From NCBI GenBank assembly GCA_947168585.1, contig CAMVMK010000004.1:23629-87628 (forward strand): a stretch of DNA of 64,000 nucleotides. The letters are read 5' to 3'. The translations under genes were made by a program, and so were the position numbers. Within the stretch, counting starts at the first letter, position 1. Every line of letters starts with the position of its first letter. The DNA is from an uncultured Fretibacterium sp. (GTDB taxonomy: Bacteria; Synergistota; Synergistia; Synergistales; Aminobacteriaceae). Positions 43,730 through 51,365 of this stretch are shown here, one piece after another. The notes below the pieces were generated by a model. The model was not told the DNA's origin. It made no database searches and saw only the letters and a list, made by a program, of their open reading frames with translations.

Positions 43730-45289
43730 ATGGGATTTCGTACTATTGAAGAGCTTTGCGCGGAACTTGACGAGAAACGCTCAAAGGCTTTAACAGGCGG
43801 CGGAAAAGAAGCCGTAGAAAAACAAAAATCCAAAGGCAAAGGCACTGCCCGTGAACGTATAGCACAGCTGCTTGATCCCGGTTCGTTCGTTGAGATTGAT
43901 GAATTTGTTACACATCGCTGCAATAATTTCGGTCTTGACGAGAAAAAAATTTTAGGAGACGGAGTTGTAACAGGCTGGGGAACTATCGAGGGCAGAAAAG
44001 TTTTTATTTTTAGTCAGGATTTCACAGTTTTCGGAGGATCGCTCGGCGAACAGCACGCGGCAAAAATTTGCAAAGTTATGGATATGGCTATGCAGATGGG
44101 CTGTCCTATCATCGGTATTGATGACAGCGGCGGCGCAAGAATCCAAGAAGCCGTTGACGCTCTTGCAGGTTACGGAAAAATTTTCAAACGCAACACCCTC
44201 GCAAGCGGAGTTATTCCTCAAATTTCAATCATTATGGGACCGACAGCAGGCGGAGCAGTTTATAGTCCTGCGCTTACAGATTTTATTTTCATGGTCGACA
44301 ATGAGAGCGTTATGCACATCACAGGCCCTGAAGTTATTAAAGCTGTAACAGGCGAGGCAATAACGAGCGAAGAATTAGGCGGAGCAAAAGCTCATAATGA
44401 AGTCAGCGGAGTTGCTCACTTTGAAGCAAAAGACGAGGCCGAATGTTTTGCTCAGGTTCGCAAAGTTCTTTCATATTTACCGTTAAATAATCTTGATGAC
44501 GCTCCTATGAAAGCTACAGCAGACAGCCCCGACCGTGCTGATATTTCATTAAGAAATATTGTCCCCGTCAATCCTAATAAAGGCTATGACGTTCATGAAG
44601 TTTTGACAAAAGTTTTTGATGACGGCGAATTTACAGAAGTTCAGGCCGGATTTGCTAAAAATATCGTAACAGGTTATGCCCGTATCGGAGGACGTTCAGT
44701 CGGAGTTATAGCTAATAATGCTGACGTTATGGCCGGATGTCTTGATATTAACGCTTCAGATAAGGCTTCAAGATTTATCCGTCATTGCGACGCTTTCAAT
44801 CTTCCTATCGTAACTTTCGTAGACGTTCCCGGATATTTGCCCGGAGCAGATCAGGAACACGGCGGAATTATCCGCAAAGGCGCGAAACTGCTTTATGCTT
44901 ACAGTGAAGCAACTGTGCCGTTAATCAGCGTCATAATGCGCAAGGCTTACGGCGGAGCATATATCGCTATGAGCAGCAAGTCGCTTGGTGCTGATGTTGC
45001 TTTAGCTTGGCCTCAGGCTGAAATCGCCGTAATGGGAGCAGAGGGAGCAGCGAGCATAGTTTTCAAGAAAGAAATCAATGATGCTTCAGATCCGTCGGCA
45101 AAGAGACTTGAAAAAATTGACGAATACCGCGAAGCATTTGCAAATCCTTACAGAGCAGCTGAACGCGGCTATGTTGACCGCGTAATAATGCCCGAAGAAA
45201 CACGCAAGGCAATTTTCACGGCTCTTGAGGGAATTGAAAGCAAACGCGAGACAAGACCCAGCAAGAAACACGGGGTTATCCCTCATTAA
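43730..45289 (+). CDS. mmdA: carboxyltransferase subunit of a biotin-dependent acyl-CoA decarboxylase (methylmalonyl-CoA type)
   Basis: A 519-residue carboxyltransferase of the PccB/MmdA family, moving CO2 between acyl-CoA and biotin. KGTARERIAQLLDPGSFVEI (~38-57), SQDFTVFGGSLGEQHA, IDDSGGARIQEAVDAL (~129-144), GPTAGGAVYSPAL and the C-terminal RKAYGGAYIAM are family blocks. Genes for an OadG-like delta subunit and a biotin carrier follow, fitting a sodium-pumping decarboxylase rather than a carboxylase. AAGGAGGA lies 12 nt upstream of ATG 43730; TTG at 43721 is too close to the Shine-Dalgarno. The substrate, probably methylmalonyl-CoA, is inferred. Confidence 0.85.
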   Translation: MGFRTIEELCAELDEKRSKALTGGGKEAVEKQKSKGKGTARERIAQLLDPGSFVEIDEFVTHRCNNFGLDEKKILGDGVVTGWGTIEGRKVFIFSQDFTVFGGSLGEQHAAKICKVMDMAMQMGCPIIGIDDSGGARIQEAVDALAGYGKIFKRNTLASGVIPQISIIMGPTAGGAVYSPALTDFIFMVDNESVMHITGPEVIKAVTGEAITSEELGGAKAHNEVSGVAHFEAKDEAECFAQVRKVLSYLPLNNLDDAPMKATADSPDRADISLRNIVPVNPNKGYDVHEVLTKVFDDGEFTEVQAGFAKNIVTGYARIGGRSVGVIANNADVMAGCLDINASDKASRFIRHCDAFNLPIVTFVDVPGYLPGADQEHGGIIRKGAKLLYAYSEATVPLISVIMRKAYGGAYIAMSSKSLGADVALAWPQAEIAVMGAEGAASIVFKKEINDASDPSAKRLEKIDEYREAFANPYRAAERGYVDRVIMPEETRKAIFTALEGIESKRETRPSKKHGVIPH

Positions 45290-45311
45290 TAATTAAGGAG
45301 GAATTTTAATA

Positions 45312-45695
45312 ATGCCTATTCATTTTGAAGGACTTTCGGGAGCAATTAACGTCAGTATTGTTGCTTTCTCGATCGTTTTCGGCGTTCTGTTCATTCTTAC
45401 TATGGTAATTTTCGGAATGAGACTTTTTGCCGGCGGCGACGAAAAAAAAAATGATGTAGTCAGCAAACCCGCAGCAGCTCCGGCCAAGCCCTCTACAGTT
45501 AAAGCTGCTCCGAGCGCAGACAAAGCTAAAATCGTTGCGGCAATAACGGCGGCTATCGTTGAATTCACGGGAAATTCTAATTTCAGAATTTTATCCGTTG
45601 AAGCTGAAAAGCCCGGCGACTATTGGACATCACGCTGGAAAGCTGCGGGAATGATTAACTTGAACATGAACCGCTTAAACCGCGCTTGGCGGTAA
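45312..45695 (+). CDS. mmdD: decarboxylase delta subunit (OadG/MmdD-like)
   Basis: A 127-residue protein. One N-terminal transmembrane helix (~12-40, VSIVAFSIVFGVLFILTMVI) is followed by an Ala/Pro/Lys linker and a C-terminal segment with AAITAAIVEFTGNSNFRI (~75-92) and WKAAGMINLNMNRLNR, typical of OadG/MmdD. It anchors the carboxyltransferase to the membrane. AAGGAGGAA lies before the ATG. It lies between the alpha and biotin-carrier genes. Confidence 0.83.
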   Translation: MPIHFEGLSGAINVSIVAFSIVFGVLFILTMVIFGMRLFAGGDEKKNDVVSKPAAAPAKPSTVKAAPSADKAKIVAAITAAIVEFTGNSNFRILSVEAEKPGDYWTSRWKAAGMINLNMNRLNRAWR

Positions 45696-45741
45696 TAAAG
45701 CAGCATCAAAATTATAAATATAAAAAGGAGAAAAATTTATC

Positions 45742-46137
45742 GTGAGTAATAAATATAGAGTAGTAGTTGATGGCACGGCCTACACTGTTGAGGTCGAAAG
45801 TCTTGGTGCGGGTGCGGCTATGCCTGCTCCTGTTGCTGCTCCCGTAGCGGCGGCTCCTGCTGCAGCACCTGCGGTACCGGCGGCTGCTGAAACTCCGGCT
45901 GCTCCTGCGGCTGTAGCTGAAGGCGCGTCAACAGTAACAGCTCCTATGCCCGGAAAAATTCTTAACGTAAAAGTAAACGTCGGCGACAGCGTCAATAACG
46001 GCGACTTAGTTTTATTGCTTGAAGCTATGAAGATGGAAAATGAAGTCTTTGCAACGGCAAGCGGCAAAGTTACAGAAGTCCGCGTTAAATCCGGCGACAG
46101 CGTCAACACCGGCGACGTATTGCTCGTAATTGCTTAA
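45742..46137 (+). CDS. mmdC: biotin carboxyl carrier protein of the decarboxylase
   Basis: A 131-residue protein. A short N-terminal domain (~1-25), an Ala/Pro/Val-rich flexible linker (~25-65) and a biotinyl domain (~65-131) with LLLEAMKMENEVFA; the Lys of AMKM is the biotinylation site. Start is GTG with AAAGGAG upstream. It follows the delta subunit by 46 nt. No beta (OadB/MmdB-like) subunit gene follows, so the complex would need one from elsewhere. Confidence 0.9.
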   Translation: MSNKYRVVVDGTAYTVEVESLGAGAAMPAPVAAPVAAAPAAAPAVPAAAETPAAPAAVAEGASTVTAPMPGKILNVKVNVGDSVNNGDLVLLLEAMKMENEVFATASGKVTEVRVKSGDSVNTGDVLLVIA

Positions 46138-46143
46138 AAAAAA

Positions 46144-46209
46144 GAATTAGGAGTTAGGAAGCAGGAAGTAAAAAAAATTTCCTCACCCCTAACTTCTAAC
46201 CCTTAACTA
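46144..46209. repeat. heptad-repeat inverted pair between mmdC and ABC ATPase
   Basis: GAATTAGGAGTTAGGAAGCAG is followed across AGTAAAAAAAATTT by CCTCACCCCTAACTTCTAAC. The arms are complementary with mismatches, giving a long imperfect hairpin between convergent genes. Confidence 0.7.
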
Positions 46210-46212
46210 AAA

Positions 46213-47007
46213 TTAATTTTTGTAGCGGATTAAAAACTGTTTCGTTCTTTCTTCCTTAGGATTTTCAAAAAGTTCTCGGGGATTTCCCTGCTCGCAGATT
46301 ACTCCGCCGTCCATAAAAATTACATGATTTGCGACATCGCGTGCAAATTCCATTTCGTGAGTTACGATTATCATCGTATAATTTTTTTCAGAAAGTCCGC
46401 GAATAACTTTCAAAACTTCCCCCGTTAATTCCGGATCTAATGCGCTCGTAGGCTCGTCAAAACAAAGAATATCAGGCTTCAAAATTAAAGCCCGTGCTAT
46501 TGCAACTCTTTGCTGCTGTCCGCCTGAAAGCTGATGAGGATAATTATTCATTCTGTCAGAAAGCCCGACTTGTTTTAATAATTCATGAGCATCGTGGTAA
46601 ATATCTAATAACTTAGAGCCGTGCTCATATATATCATCACTTTTTTTATTGCGTTTTTCTTTGGCCGCTAATTTCGGAGCTAACATAACATTTTCGAGAG
46701 CCGTATATTGAGGAAATAAATTAAACGACTGAAAGACAAGTCCGAAATGAAGACGTTTTTTTCTAATTTGGCTTTCGCTCCTTGTTAAAGGGTCTGAACT
46801 GTCAAATAAAATTTCGTCATTGACTTTTATAACGCCCTCGTCTGGAGTTTCTAAAAAATTTAAGCAGCGTAATAATGTCGTCTTGCCGCTTCCCGATGAG
46901 CCTATAATTGAAAGTGCCTGGCCTTTCTCAAGAGAAAAATCTATGCCCTTAAGAACTTCTATATCGTCAAATTTTTTGCGGATATTTTTAACTTCTAAAA
47001 TTGCCAT
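46213..47007 (-). CDS. polar amino-acid ABC transporter ATPase
   Basis: A 264-residue ATPase of the GlnQ/HisP family. Walker A GSSGSGKTTLLRCLNFLE (~36-53), Q-loop FQSFNLFPQYTALENVML, signature LSGGQQQRVAIARAL (~163-177), Walker B ILCFDEPTSALDPEL and H-loop TMIIVTHEM. An insertion of about 20 residues rich in Lys and Asp (~115-140) precedes the signature. Last gene of the operon, 7 nt after the permease. It energises uptake of a polar amino acid. Confidence 0.92.
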   Translation of the reverse strand: MAILEVKNIRKKFDDIEVLKGIDFSLEKGQALSIIGSSGSGKTTLLRCLNFLETPDEGVIKVNDEILFDSSDPLTRSESQIRKKRLHFGLVFQSFNLFPQYTALENVMLAPKLAAKEKRNKKSDDIYEHGSKLLDIYHDAHELLKQVGLSDRMNNYPHQLSGGQQQRVAIARALILKPDILCFDEPTSALDPELTGEVLKVIRGLSEKNYTMIIVTHEMEFARDVANHVIFMDGGVICEQGNPRELFENPKEERTKQFLIRYKN

Positions 47008-47014
47008 TTTTAAT

Positions 47015-47701
47015 TTACCTGAAATAATCTAATTTACGCTCAAACCATGCAAGAGCGACCGTAACAATTCCGTTGAAAATTAAATAATAAAATGCCGTGA
47101 AAAACAGCGGCCAAACTGCTCCAGAAATTCCGTGAGAACCTTTCATGAAAGCCTGACCGGCCCAAATAATTTCCTGAAGCGCAATAATTCTCGCAAGTGC
47201 TGTATCTTTTACGAGAGTTATAATTTCGTTTGAAATCGGCGGAACTATTCTCTTTATCATCTGCAATAAAGTTATGTGAAAAAATATCTGCCTTTTCGTC
47301 AATCCTAAAACTAAACCGGCTTCCTGCTGACCCGCCGGGACGCTCTGAATACCGCCGCGGTAAATTTCAGAAAAATAACAGGCGTAATTAACAATAAAAG
47401 CTATAGCCGCCGCTAAAAATCTTCCGGACTCGCCGCCGCCCCATATAGGATTATGAAGAACTAAGCCGGGAAAATAATAGACGATTAAAAGCTGTATCAT
47501 TAAAGGAGTTCCGCGAATAATCCAAATTATAAATTGGGTCGTCAAACTTATAATTTTAATTTTCGAGAGAGTTCCGAAAGCTATTATTAATCCCAAAGGA
47601 AACGCACCTAAAAGAGTTATTGAAAAAAGTTTTAAGGTCTGAATAAAACCTTGATTTAATGCGCCGATTACGACCGGCATTTGCTGCAAAATTAATTCCA
47701 T
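47015..47701 (-). CDS. polar amino-acid ABC transporter permease
   Basis: A 228-residue inner-membrane permease of the HisM/GlnP family. It starts with the typical GFIQTLKLFSITLLGAFPLG (~18-37), has IIRGTPLMIQLLIVYY (~62-77), and the coupling helix/EAA loop EIYRGGIQSVPAGQQEAGLV (~113-132) and LVKDTALARIIALQEI. About five transmembrane helices. It lies between the secreted unknown and the ATPase with short gaps. Confidence 0.92.
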   Translation of the reverse strand: MELILQQMPVVIGALNQGFIQTLKLFSITLLGAFPLGLIIAFGTLSKIKIISLTTQFIIWIIRGTPLMIQLLIVYYFPGLVLHNPIWGGGESGRFLAAAIAFIVNYACYFSEIYRGGIQSVPAGQQEAGLVLGLTKRQIFFHITLLQMIKRIVPPISNEIITLVKDTALARIIALQEIIWAGQAFMKGSHGISGAVWPLFFTAFYYLIFNGIVTVALAWFERKLDYFR

Positions 47702-47707
47702 AATTTT

Positions 47708-48277
47708 TTATAATTTTTCTTCGTAGAGTTTTGATTTTAATGACAAAATCGCCCAAGTATCTTTGCCGTTCCATTTATGGGGCTTGGCCGTAGCTGTAAA
47801 TTCTCCGACAACTTCGTCTTTGTCTTCTTCAGCGTTATACCTGCAAAGTTCGCCTTTCATTGTTATAACTTTGCCTTCTCTTGAAAATTCCCTGACTTTT
47901 GCCTCAGTCGGAACTCCGTCAGCAGCATAGAAATAATATTTTCCGTCTTTGTAATTATATTCAGCATCTTTATGAGTTACGGACTTGTCAAAATATTTTC
48001 TGACGGAAGCGGCGACATTTTTTGCAGAAATTGAACTGTCATAATTATCGCTATTTTCTACATGTTTTATAAGGCTGCTGTTGTTTATATAGTTGTGATG
48101 AATTCCGAAATAAATTAATTCTCCCATGCTGATAGAACTTGAATCAAAATTATAAAGGTCAAGTTCTGTGAAATTGCTTATAAAAACGCTCATGCGCTTT
48201 AATTCGGATTTACTTGCGGCTGATGATGAACTGCAAAACAGCAGCAATAACGCTAATATTGAAAATAAACGTTTCAT
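47708..48277 (-). CDS. exported protein of unknown function in the amino-acid ABC operon
   Basis: A 189-residue protein with signal peptide (~1-20, ending SSAA or SSSA). No lipobox Cys. The mature part is polar, Asp/Ser/Lys/Tyr rich, with blocks VFISNFTELDLYNFDSSSIS (~31-50), YKDGKYYFYAADGVP (~105-119) and WAILSLKSKLYEE. It resembles no family I can name. Its start lies 77 nt after the binding-protein gene, and it lies 6 nt before the permease, so it is in the operon. A periplasmic accessory role is possible. Confidence 0.7.
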   Translation of the reverse strand: MKRLFSILALLLLFCSSSSAASKSELKRMSVFISNFTELDLYNFDSSSISMGELIYFGIHHNYINNSSLIKHVENSDNYDSSISAKNVAASVRKYFDKSVTHKDAEYNYKDGKYYFYAADGVPTEAKVREFSREGKVITMKGELCRYNAEEDKDEVVGEFTATAKPHKWNGKDTWAILSLKSKLYEEKL

Positions 48278-48302
48278 AATTAATTTTTAATATAAAGAAG
48301 CA

Positions 48303-48362
48303 GAAATTAGGAAACAAAAAATCTTTTCACTTCCTACTTCCTGCTTCCTAACTCCTAATTAT
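48303..48362. repeat. heptad-repeat block after the binding-protein gene
   Basis: On the plus strand AAATTAGGAAAC is followed by ACTTCCTACTTCCTGCTTCC and TAACTCCTAATTA. On the minus strand the gene's stop TAG lies at the start of the run (TAG GAG TTA GGA). Hairpin pairing is partial. Confidence 0.65.
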
Positions 48363-49128
48363 TTTCCACTAACGCCGCTTGAATTCTGTAAATAGCCGCT
48401 AATTTTTGAATACTGCCGTCAGCGTAGCCTTTTGCGAAAAATTCATTGAGAGCCGCAGCGAGGTCTGAGCCTTTTCTGAAACCTACGCCGTATTCTTCGC
48501 TGTTTAAGCCGACAGTGTAAATTAAATTTTCATAGCCCGTTCCCGGTCCGACCATAGCAGCAGCCATTAACGAGTCGATAATAGCAGCACTCGAAGAACC
48601 TGAAGCAACTTCCATTAAAGCCGAAGCCTGATCTTGAACTTCAACAACTTTGAAGCCGTTAGCCGTTGCAACTTCATTTCCTGCACTGCCGTGTTCGACA
48701 GCAAAAGTTAAATCTTTGACGCTCTCGAGAGTTTTATAATTTTCAGCTTTGTTCGCAGGAACGACGACTATTTGAGCATTATTGCAATACGGTTTTGAAC
48801 ATTCCATAGCGGCTTTAACTTCGGCGGTTAAAGTCATTCCGTTCCAAACGCAGTCAATATTTTTGCCGTTGAGTTCTAAAATTTTGTTGTTCCATTCGAT
48901 CTCTTGAAACTCGACATTGACTCCGAGTGACTCTGCAAAAGCCTTAGCGAGGTCAGCATCAAAACCGATCCATTCGCCTTTCTCGTTTTTATAGTCCATA
49001 GGCTGGAAATCTGTAATGCCGACAACTAAAACACCCTTGCCCTTGACATATTCTAAATCGCTCTCAGCAAAAGCGCAGGAACTTAAAGCCGTTACAAGCA
49101 CGAGCATTAACGCGAAAATTTTTTTCAT
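48355..49128 (-). CDS. amino-acid ABC transporter substrate-binding protein
   Basis: A 257-residue periplasmic binding protein (SBP type 3). Signal peptide to ~22 (SSCAFA). GKGVLVVGITDFQPMDYKNE (~29-48), GFDADLAKAFAESLGVNVEF and VWNGMTLTAEVKAAMECSKP (~95-115) are family blocks; GFRKGSDLAAALNEFF near the C-terminus is typical. AAAGGAGAA lies before the ATG. A -35/-10 pair is visible upstream. First gene of the operon; the ligand could be glutamine, lysine or a related polar amino acid. Confidence 0.92.
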   Translation of the reverse strand: MKKIFALMLVLVTALSSCAFAESDLEYVKGKGVLVVGITDFQPMDYKNEKGEWIGFDADLAKAFAESLGVNVEFQEIEWNNKILELNGKNIDCVWNGMTLTAEVKAAMECSKPYCNNAQIVVVPANKAENYKTLESVKDLTFAVEHGSAGNEVATANGFKVVEVQDQASALMEVASGSSSAAIIDSLMAAAMVGPGTGYENLIYTVGLNSEEYGVGFRKGSDLAAALNEFFAKGYADGSIQKLAAIYRIQAALVENN

Positions 49129-49200
49129 GATTCAAAAATTCTCCTTTTGAAATAAAAATTTTGAAAATAAAAATTACTTTAGCGTGATAAAGCGGTGAAA

Positions 49201-49229
49201 ATTTTATCGGAAAATTTTAGAATTGTAAA
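49201..49229 (-). promoter_or_regulatory. promoter of the amino-acid ABC operon
   Basis: On the minus strand TTTACA (49229-49224) and TAAAAT (49206-49201) are 17 bp apart, a good sigma-70-type promoter, about 70 nt before the ATG at 49128. Confidence 0.65.
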
Positions 49230-49234
49230 TCGCT

Positions 49235-49240
49235 TATAAT
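49235..49240 (+). promoter_or_regulatory. -10 element for a leaderless cobS transcript
   Basis: TATAAT lies 8 nt before the cobS ATG, with no Shine-Dalgarno between. Transcription would start at or within a base or two of the A of ATG. No convincing -35 is seen. Confidence 0.5.
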
Positions 49241-49248
49241 ATTACGTT

Positions 49249-50001
49249 ATGATTAATTCTTTTTTAATAACTTTGACGTTTTTATCAGTTATGCCTGTGC
49301 CGGAAAAATTTTTGCCTGAATGGAACGAAAAAAATTTGAGATTTTTCTGCGTCATGATACCAGTAACAGGAATTTTATTCGCGCTATTTTGGTTTTTATT
49401 TTTGTCAGCGTTAATGAAATTTCAAAATATTTCCGTAGAATTTCGGGGATTTTTAATGACGCTTCTAACTTTAATTTTAACGGGCGGGCTTCATATGGAC
49501 GGCTTAATGGACACTTGCGACGCAATTTTTTCACGTAGAGACCGTGAAACAAGATTAAAAATTCTTTCAGATACTCACGCGGGTTCTTTTGCTGTGATGG
49601 GCTGCTTGATTGCTTTAATGTCTAAAACTTTTTTATTCGCTGAATTTTTTTCGCGTTTTTCGGGTGATTTTCAAATAATTTTTTTTATCCCAATTTATTC
49701 GCGTTTGGGAATGGCTGTAATATTAAATAATTTGAAATTTGCAAAGTCCGGCGGTCTTGCTGTGATGTTAGGAAATTTAAGAAGACGGCGCGATAATTTT
49801 TTCTTTGCGATTTTATTTTTTGCTTTAATTTTCGTGAATAAATCTATAATAATTCCCGCGATTTTTATTTTAAGTCTTATAATCTGGTCTAAAATCTGCC
49901 TGAAAATTTTCGGAGGAATTACGGGAGATTTACTCGGAGCTTTCTTAGAAATTTCAGAGATTTTATTATTAACAGGAACGGTGATTGAAAACTGCATTTA
50001 A
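49249..50001 (+). CDS. cobS: adenosylcobinamide-GDP ribazoletransferase
   Basis: Joins adenosylcobinamide-GDP and alpha-ribazole to make cobalamin, in the membrane. A 250-residue protein with 6-7 hydrophobic helices. LTGGLHMDGLMDTCDAIFS (~79-97) is the family signature with catalytic His-Asp-x-x-x-Asp, and RLKILSDTHAGSFAVMGC (~103-120) the second block. AT-rich, Phe/Ile/Lys-rich composition is in line with neighbours. It is followed 2 nt later by the CobU-like frame. No B12 riboswitch is visible upstream. Confidence 0.9.
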   Translation: MINSFLITLTFLSVMPVPEKFLPEWNEKNLRFFCVMIPVTGILFALFWFLFLSALMKFQNISVEFRGFLMTLLTLILTGGLHMDGLMDTCDAIFSRRDRETRLKILSDTHAGSFAVMGCLIALMSKTFLFAEFFSRFSGDFQIIFFIPIYSRLGMAVILNNLKFAKSGGLAVMLGNLRRRRDNFFFAILFFALIFVNKSIIIPAIFILSLIIWSKICLKIFGGITGDLLGAFLEISEILLLTGTVIENCI

Positions 50002-50003
50002 TT

Positions 50004-50378
50004 TTGGGAGGCCGCTACATGGGCAAAAGGGCTTACGCTGAAAATTTATATAAAAATTTTGATTCCGTTTACGATTTAGAAAAAATTTCTCCTGAAAATA
50101 TAATTTCTCCGGGAAAAAATTTAATTCTAAATCTTCAGGCCGGAGTCAGAAATTTATTATCTCGAAATATAAACGCTCTAAAATTTTTTGAAGCTAAACT
50201 CGAACTTTTAAGAAATTCGATTTTAATAGGCGATGAAATTTCCGGCGGAGTTATTCCCGTCTCAAAATTTGAACGTCAATGGCGCGACGAAACAGGAAAA
50301 TTATATAAATTTCTTGCGGGCGAGGCCGTTATAGTTGATAGAATTTTTGCAGGTTTACCATTAAGACTGAAAGGATAA
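50004..50378 (+). CDS. short CobU-like adenosylcobinamide kinase/guanylyltransferase
   Basis: A 124-residue protein that looks like CobU shrunk from ~180 residues. The start gives LGGRYMGKRAYAENLY, a degenerate P-loop (GGxxxGKR for GGxRSGKS). The C-terminal part EISGGVIPVSKFERQWRDET, GKLYKFLA and VDRIFAGLPLRLKG matches CobU (EVGxGxVP...R...D..G). The middle segment is missing. Possible starts are TTG 50004, ATG 50019 (after GGGAGG, but losing the Gly-Gly) or non-ATG codons upstream within cobS; unresolved. With cobS it fits cobalamin nucleotide-loop assembly. Confidence 0.75.
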   Translation: MGGRYMGKRAYAENLYKNFDSVYDLEKISPENIISPGKNLILNLQAGVRNLLSRNINALKFFEAKLELLRNSILIGDEISGGVIPVSKFERQWRDETGKLYKFLAGEAVIVDRIFAGLPLRLKG

Positions 50379-50387
50379 AAATTTTTA

Positions 50388-51167
50388 ATGAAATATATTT
50401 TTTTCGATATAGATCACACTCTCGTAAGCCACGTAAATGAACCTCATATTCCTGAGCAGACTCTCGAGGCCGTAAAATTGTTGCGCGAGAACGGACACGT
50501 CCCTGCGATTGCTACAGGGCGCGCAGGATTTTTGACTTTCAAGACCGCAAAAGAGTTTGAAATTAATAATCTCGTCTGCTCCGGCGGTGCTGAAATTTTT
50601 ATAGATAACCGCGAAATTTATAGAAAATTTTTCCCCGATGAACATTTAGAAAAATTTTTAACTATCGCTGAAAAATTCCCGGAATTAACAGCCGCCGCTG
50701 ATGATAAATTTCTTTACACTGACGAAAGTTCCGGACTTTTTGGAAAATATTTTAATAGTCAGGCAGGTTATGACTGCGTCAAGCCCATGAAAGATTTAAC
50801 GCGCCCTATGATGTGTTATTTCATGAGATCTCATAAAAATTTGAATGATAATCACGGAATTTTTTATAATCCTCCTGAAGGCGTGAAGCTCGAATTAATG
50901 AACGGTTTTACGGAAGCAAGAGACGCAAAAACTTCAAAGTGGCGCGGGATTGAAATTTTCATGAAAGAAGCCGGAGCAAATATTAATGACGCTGTAACTT
51001 TCGGCGACGGTTCTAACGATATAGAAATGCTTGAAAATGCGAAATTAAGTGTTGCTGTAGCGAGTGCTTCAGATAAAGTTAAACAAGCTGCGAAATTTGT
51101 CTGCGGTGATATTGACAGCGGCGGAATTTTACAAGCCTGCAAAGAGTTAAAATTAATTCCTAATTAA
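50388..51167 (+). CDS. HAD-superfamily Cof-type phosphatase
   Basis: A 259-residue hydrolase. Motif I YIFFDIDHTLVS (~3-14) has the nucleophile Asp and the second Asp; motif II AIATGRAG; motif IV TFGDGSNDIEML (~203-214). The cap domain between (~85-185) is of the Cof/C2 type. Probably dephosphorylates small sugar phosphates or cofactors. It starts 9 nt after the CobU-like gene, so it may be co-transcribed. Substrate unknown; its 3' end has a small TTAATTCCTAATTAA repeat remnant. Confidence 0.87.
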   Translation: MKYIFFDIDHTLVSHVNEPHIPEQTLEAVKLLRENGHVPAIATGRAGFLTFKTAKEFEINNLVCSGGAEIFIDNREIYRKFFPDEHLEKFLTIAEKFPELTAAADDKFLYTDESSGLFGKYFNSQAGYDCVKPMKDLTRPMMCYFMRSHKNLNDNHGIFYNPPEGVKLELMNGFTEARDAKTSKWRGIEIFMKEAGANINDAVTFGDGSNDIEMLENAKLSVAVASASDKVKQAAKFVCGDIDSGGILQACKELKLIPN

Positions 51168-51171
51168 AAAA

Positions 51172-51302
51172 GCCTCCGCAGGAACCGTGTATTGAAAGTT
51201 CTGACCCGTCCCTTAAAAGACTTAAAAGCCTGTAGCATCTTGCTAAACTGGAATCGAGTGTTGGCTCAGAACGTATTCACTATCACGTGAACCCGCAGGG
51301 GC
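51172..51302 (+). ncRNA. ssrS: candidate 6S RNA
   Basis: A long, almost continuous hairpin: GCCTCCGC pairs with GCAGGGGC at the base; GTTCTGA (51198-51204) pairs perfectly with TCAGAAC (51266-51272); the apical hairpin is TAGCA-tct-TGCTA. Between lower stem and GTTCTGA stem is a large bubble (GTGTATTGAAA opposite GTATTCACTATCAC). The 3' bubble strand, TATTCAC...TGAACCC..GCAGGGGC, resembles the E. coli 6S 3' region (CATTCACCTTGAACC... CTGCGGCGGC). 6S RNA mimics an open promoter and sequesters RNA polymerase. Ends are approximate; the transcript may extend some bases on both sides. Confidence 0.6.
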
Positions 51303-51365
51303 ATGTGTAAAATTATATCAGCTTTTTGAAAAAAATTATAAAAATTTTTGCGAGGAAAAATAATT

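Noticed and set aside
45780..46109. Alanine/threonine-rich frame antisense to the biotin carrier gene
   Set aside because: It mirrors the Ala/Pro linker codons of mmdC and has no ribosome binding site.
43730..46137. Acetyl-CoA or propionyl-CoA carboxylase
   Set aside because: No biotin carboxylase gene is present and an OadG-like membrane subunit is, favouring a decarboxylase.
49129..49248. Cobalamin riboswitch upstream of cobS
   Set aside because: The gap is too short (120 nt) and has no B12-box-like sequence; it holds two divergent promoters.
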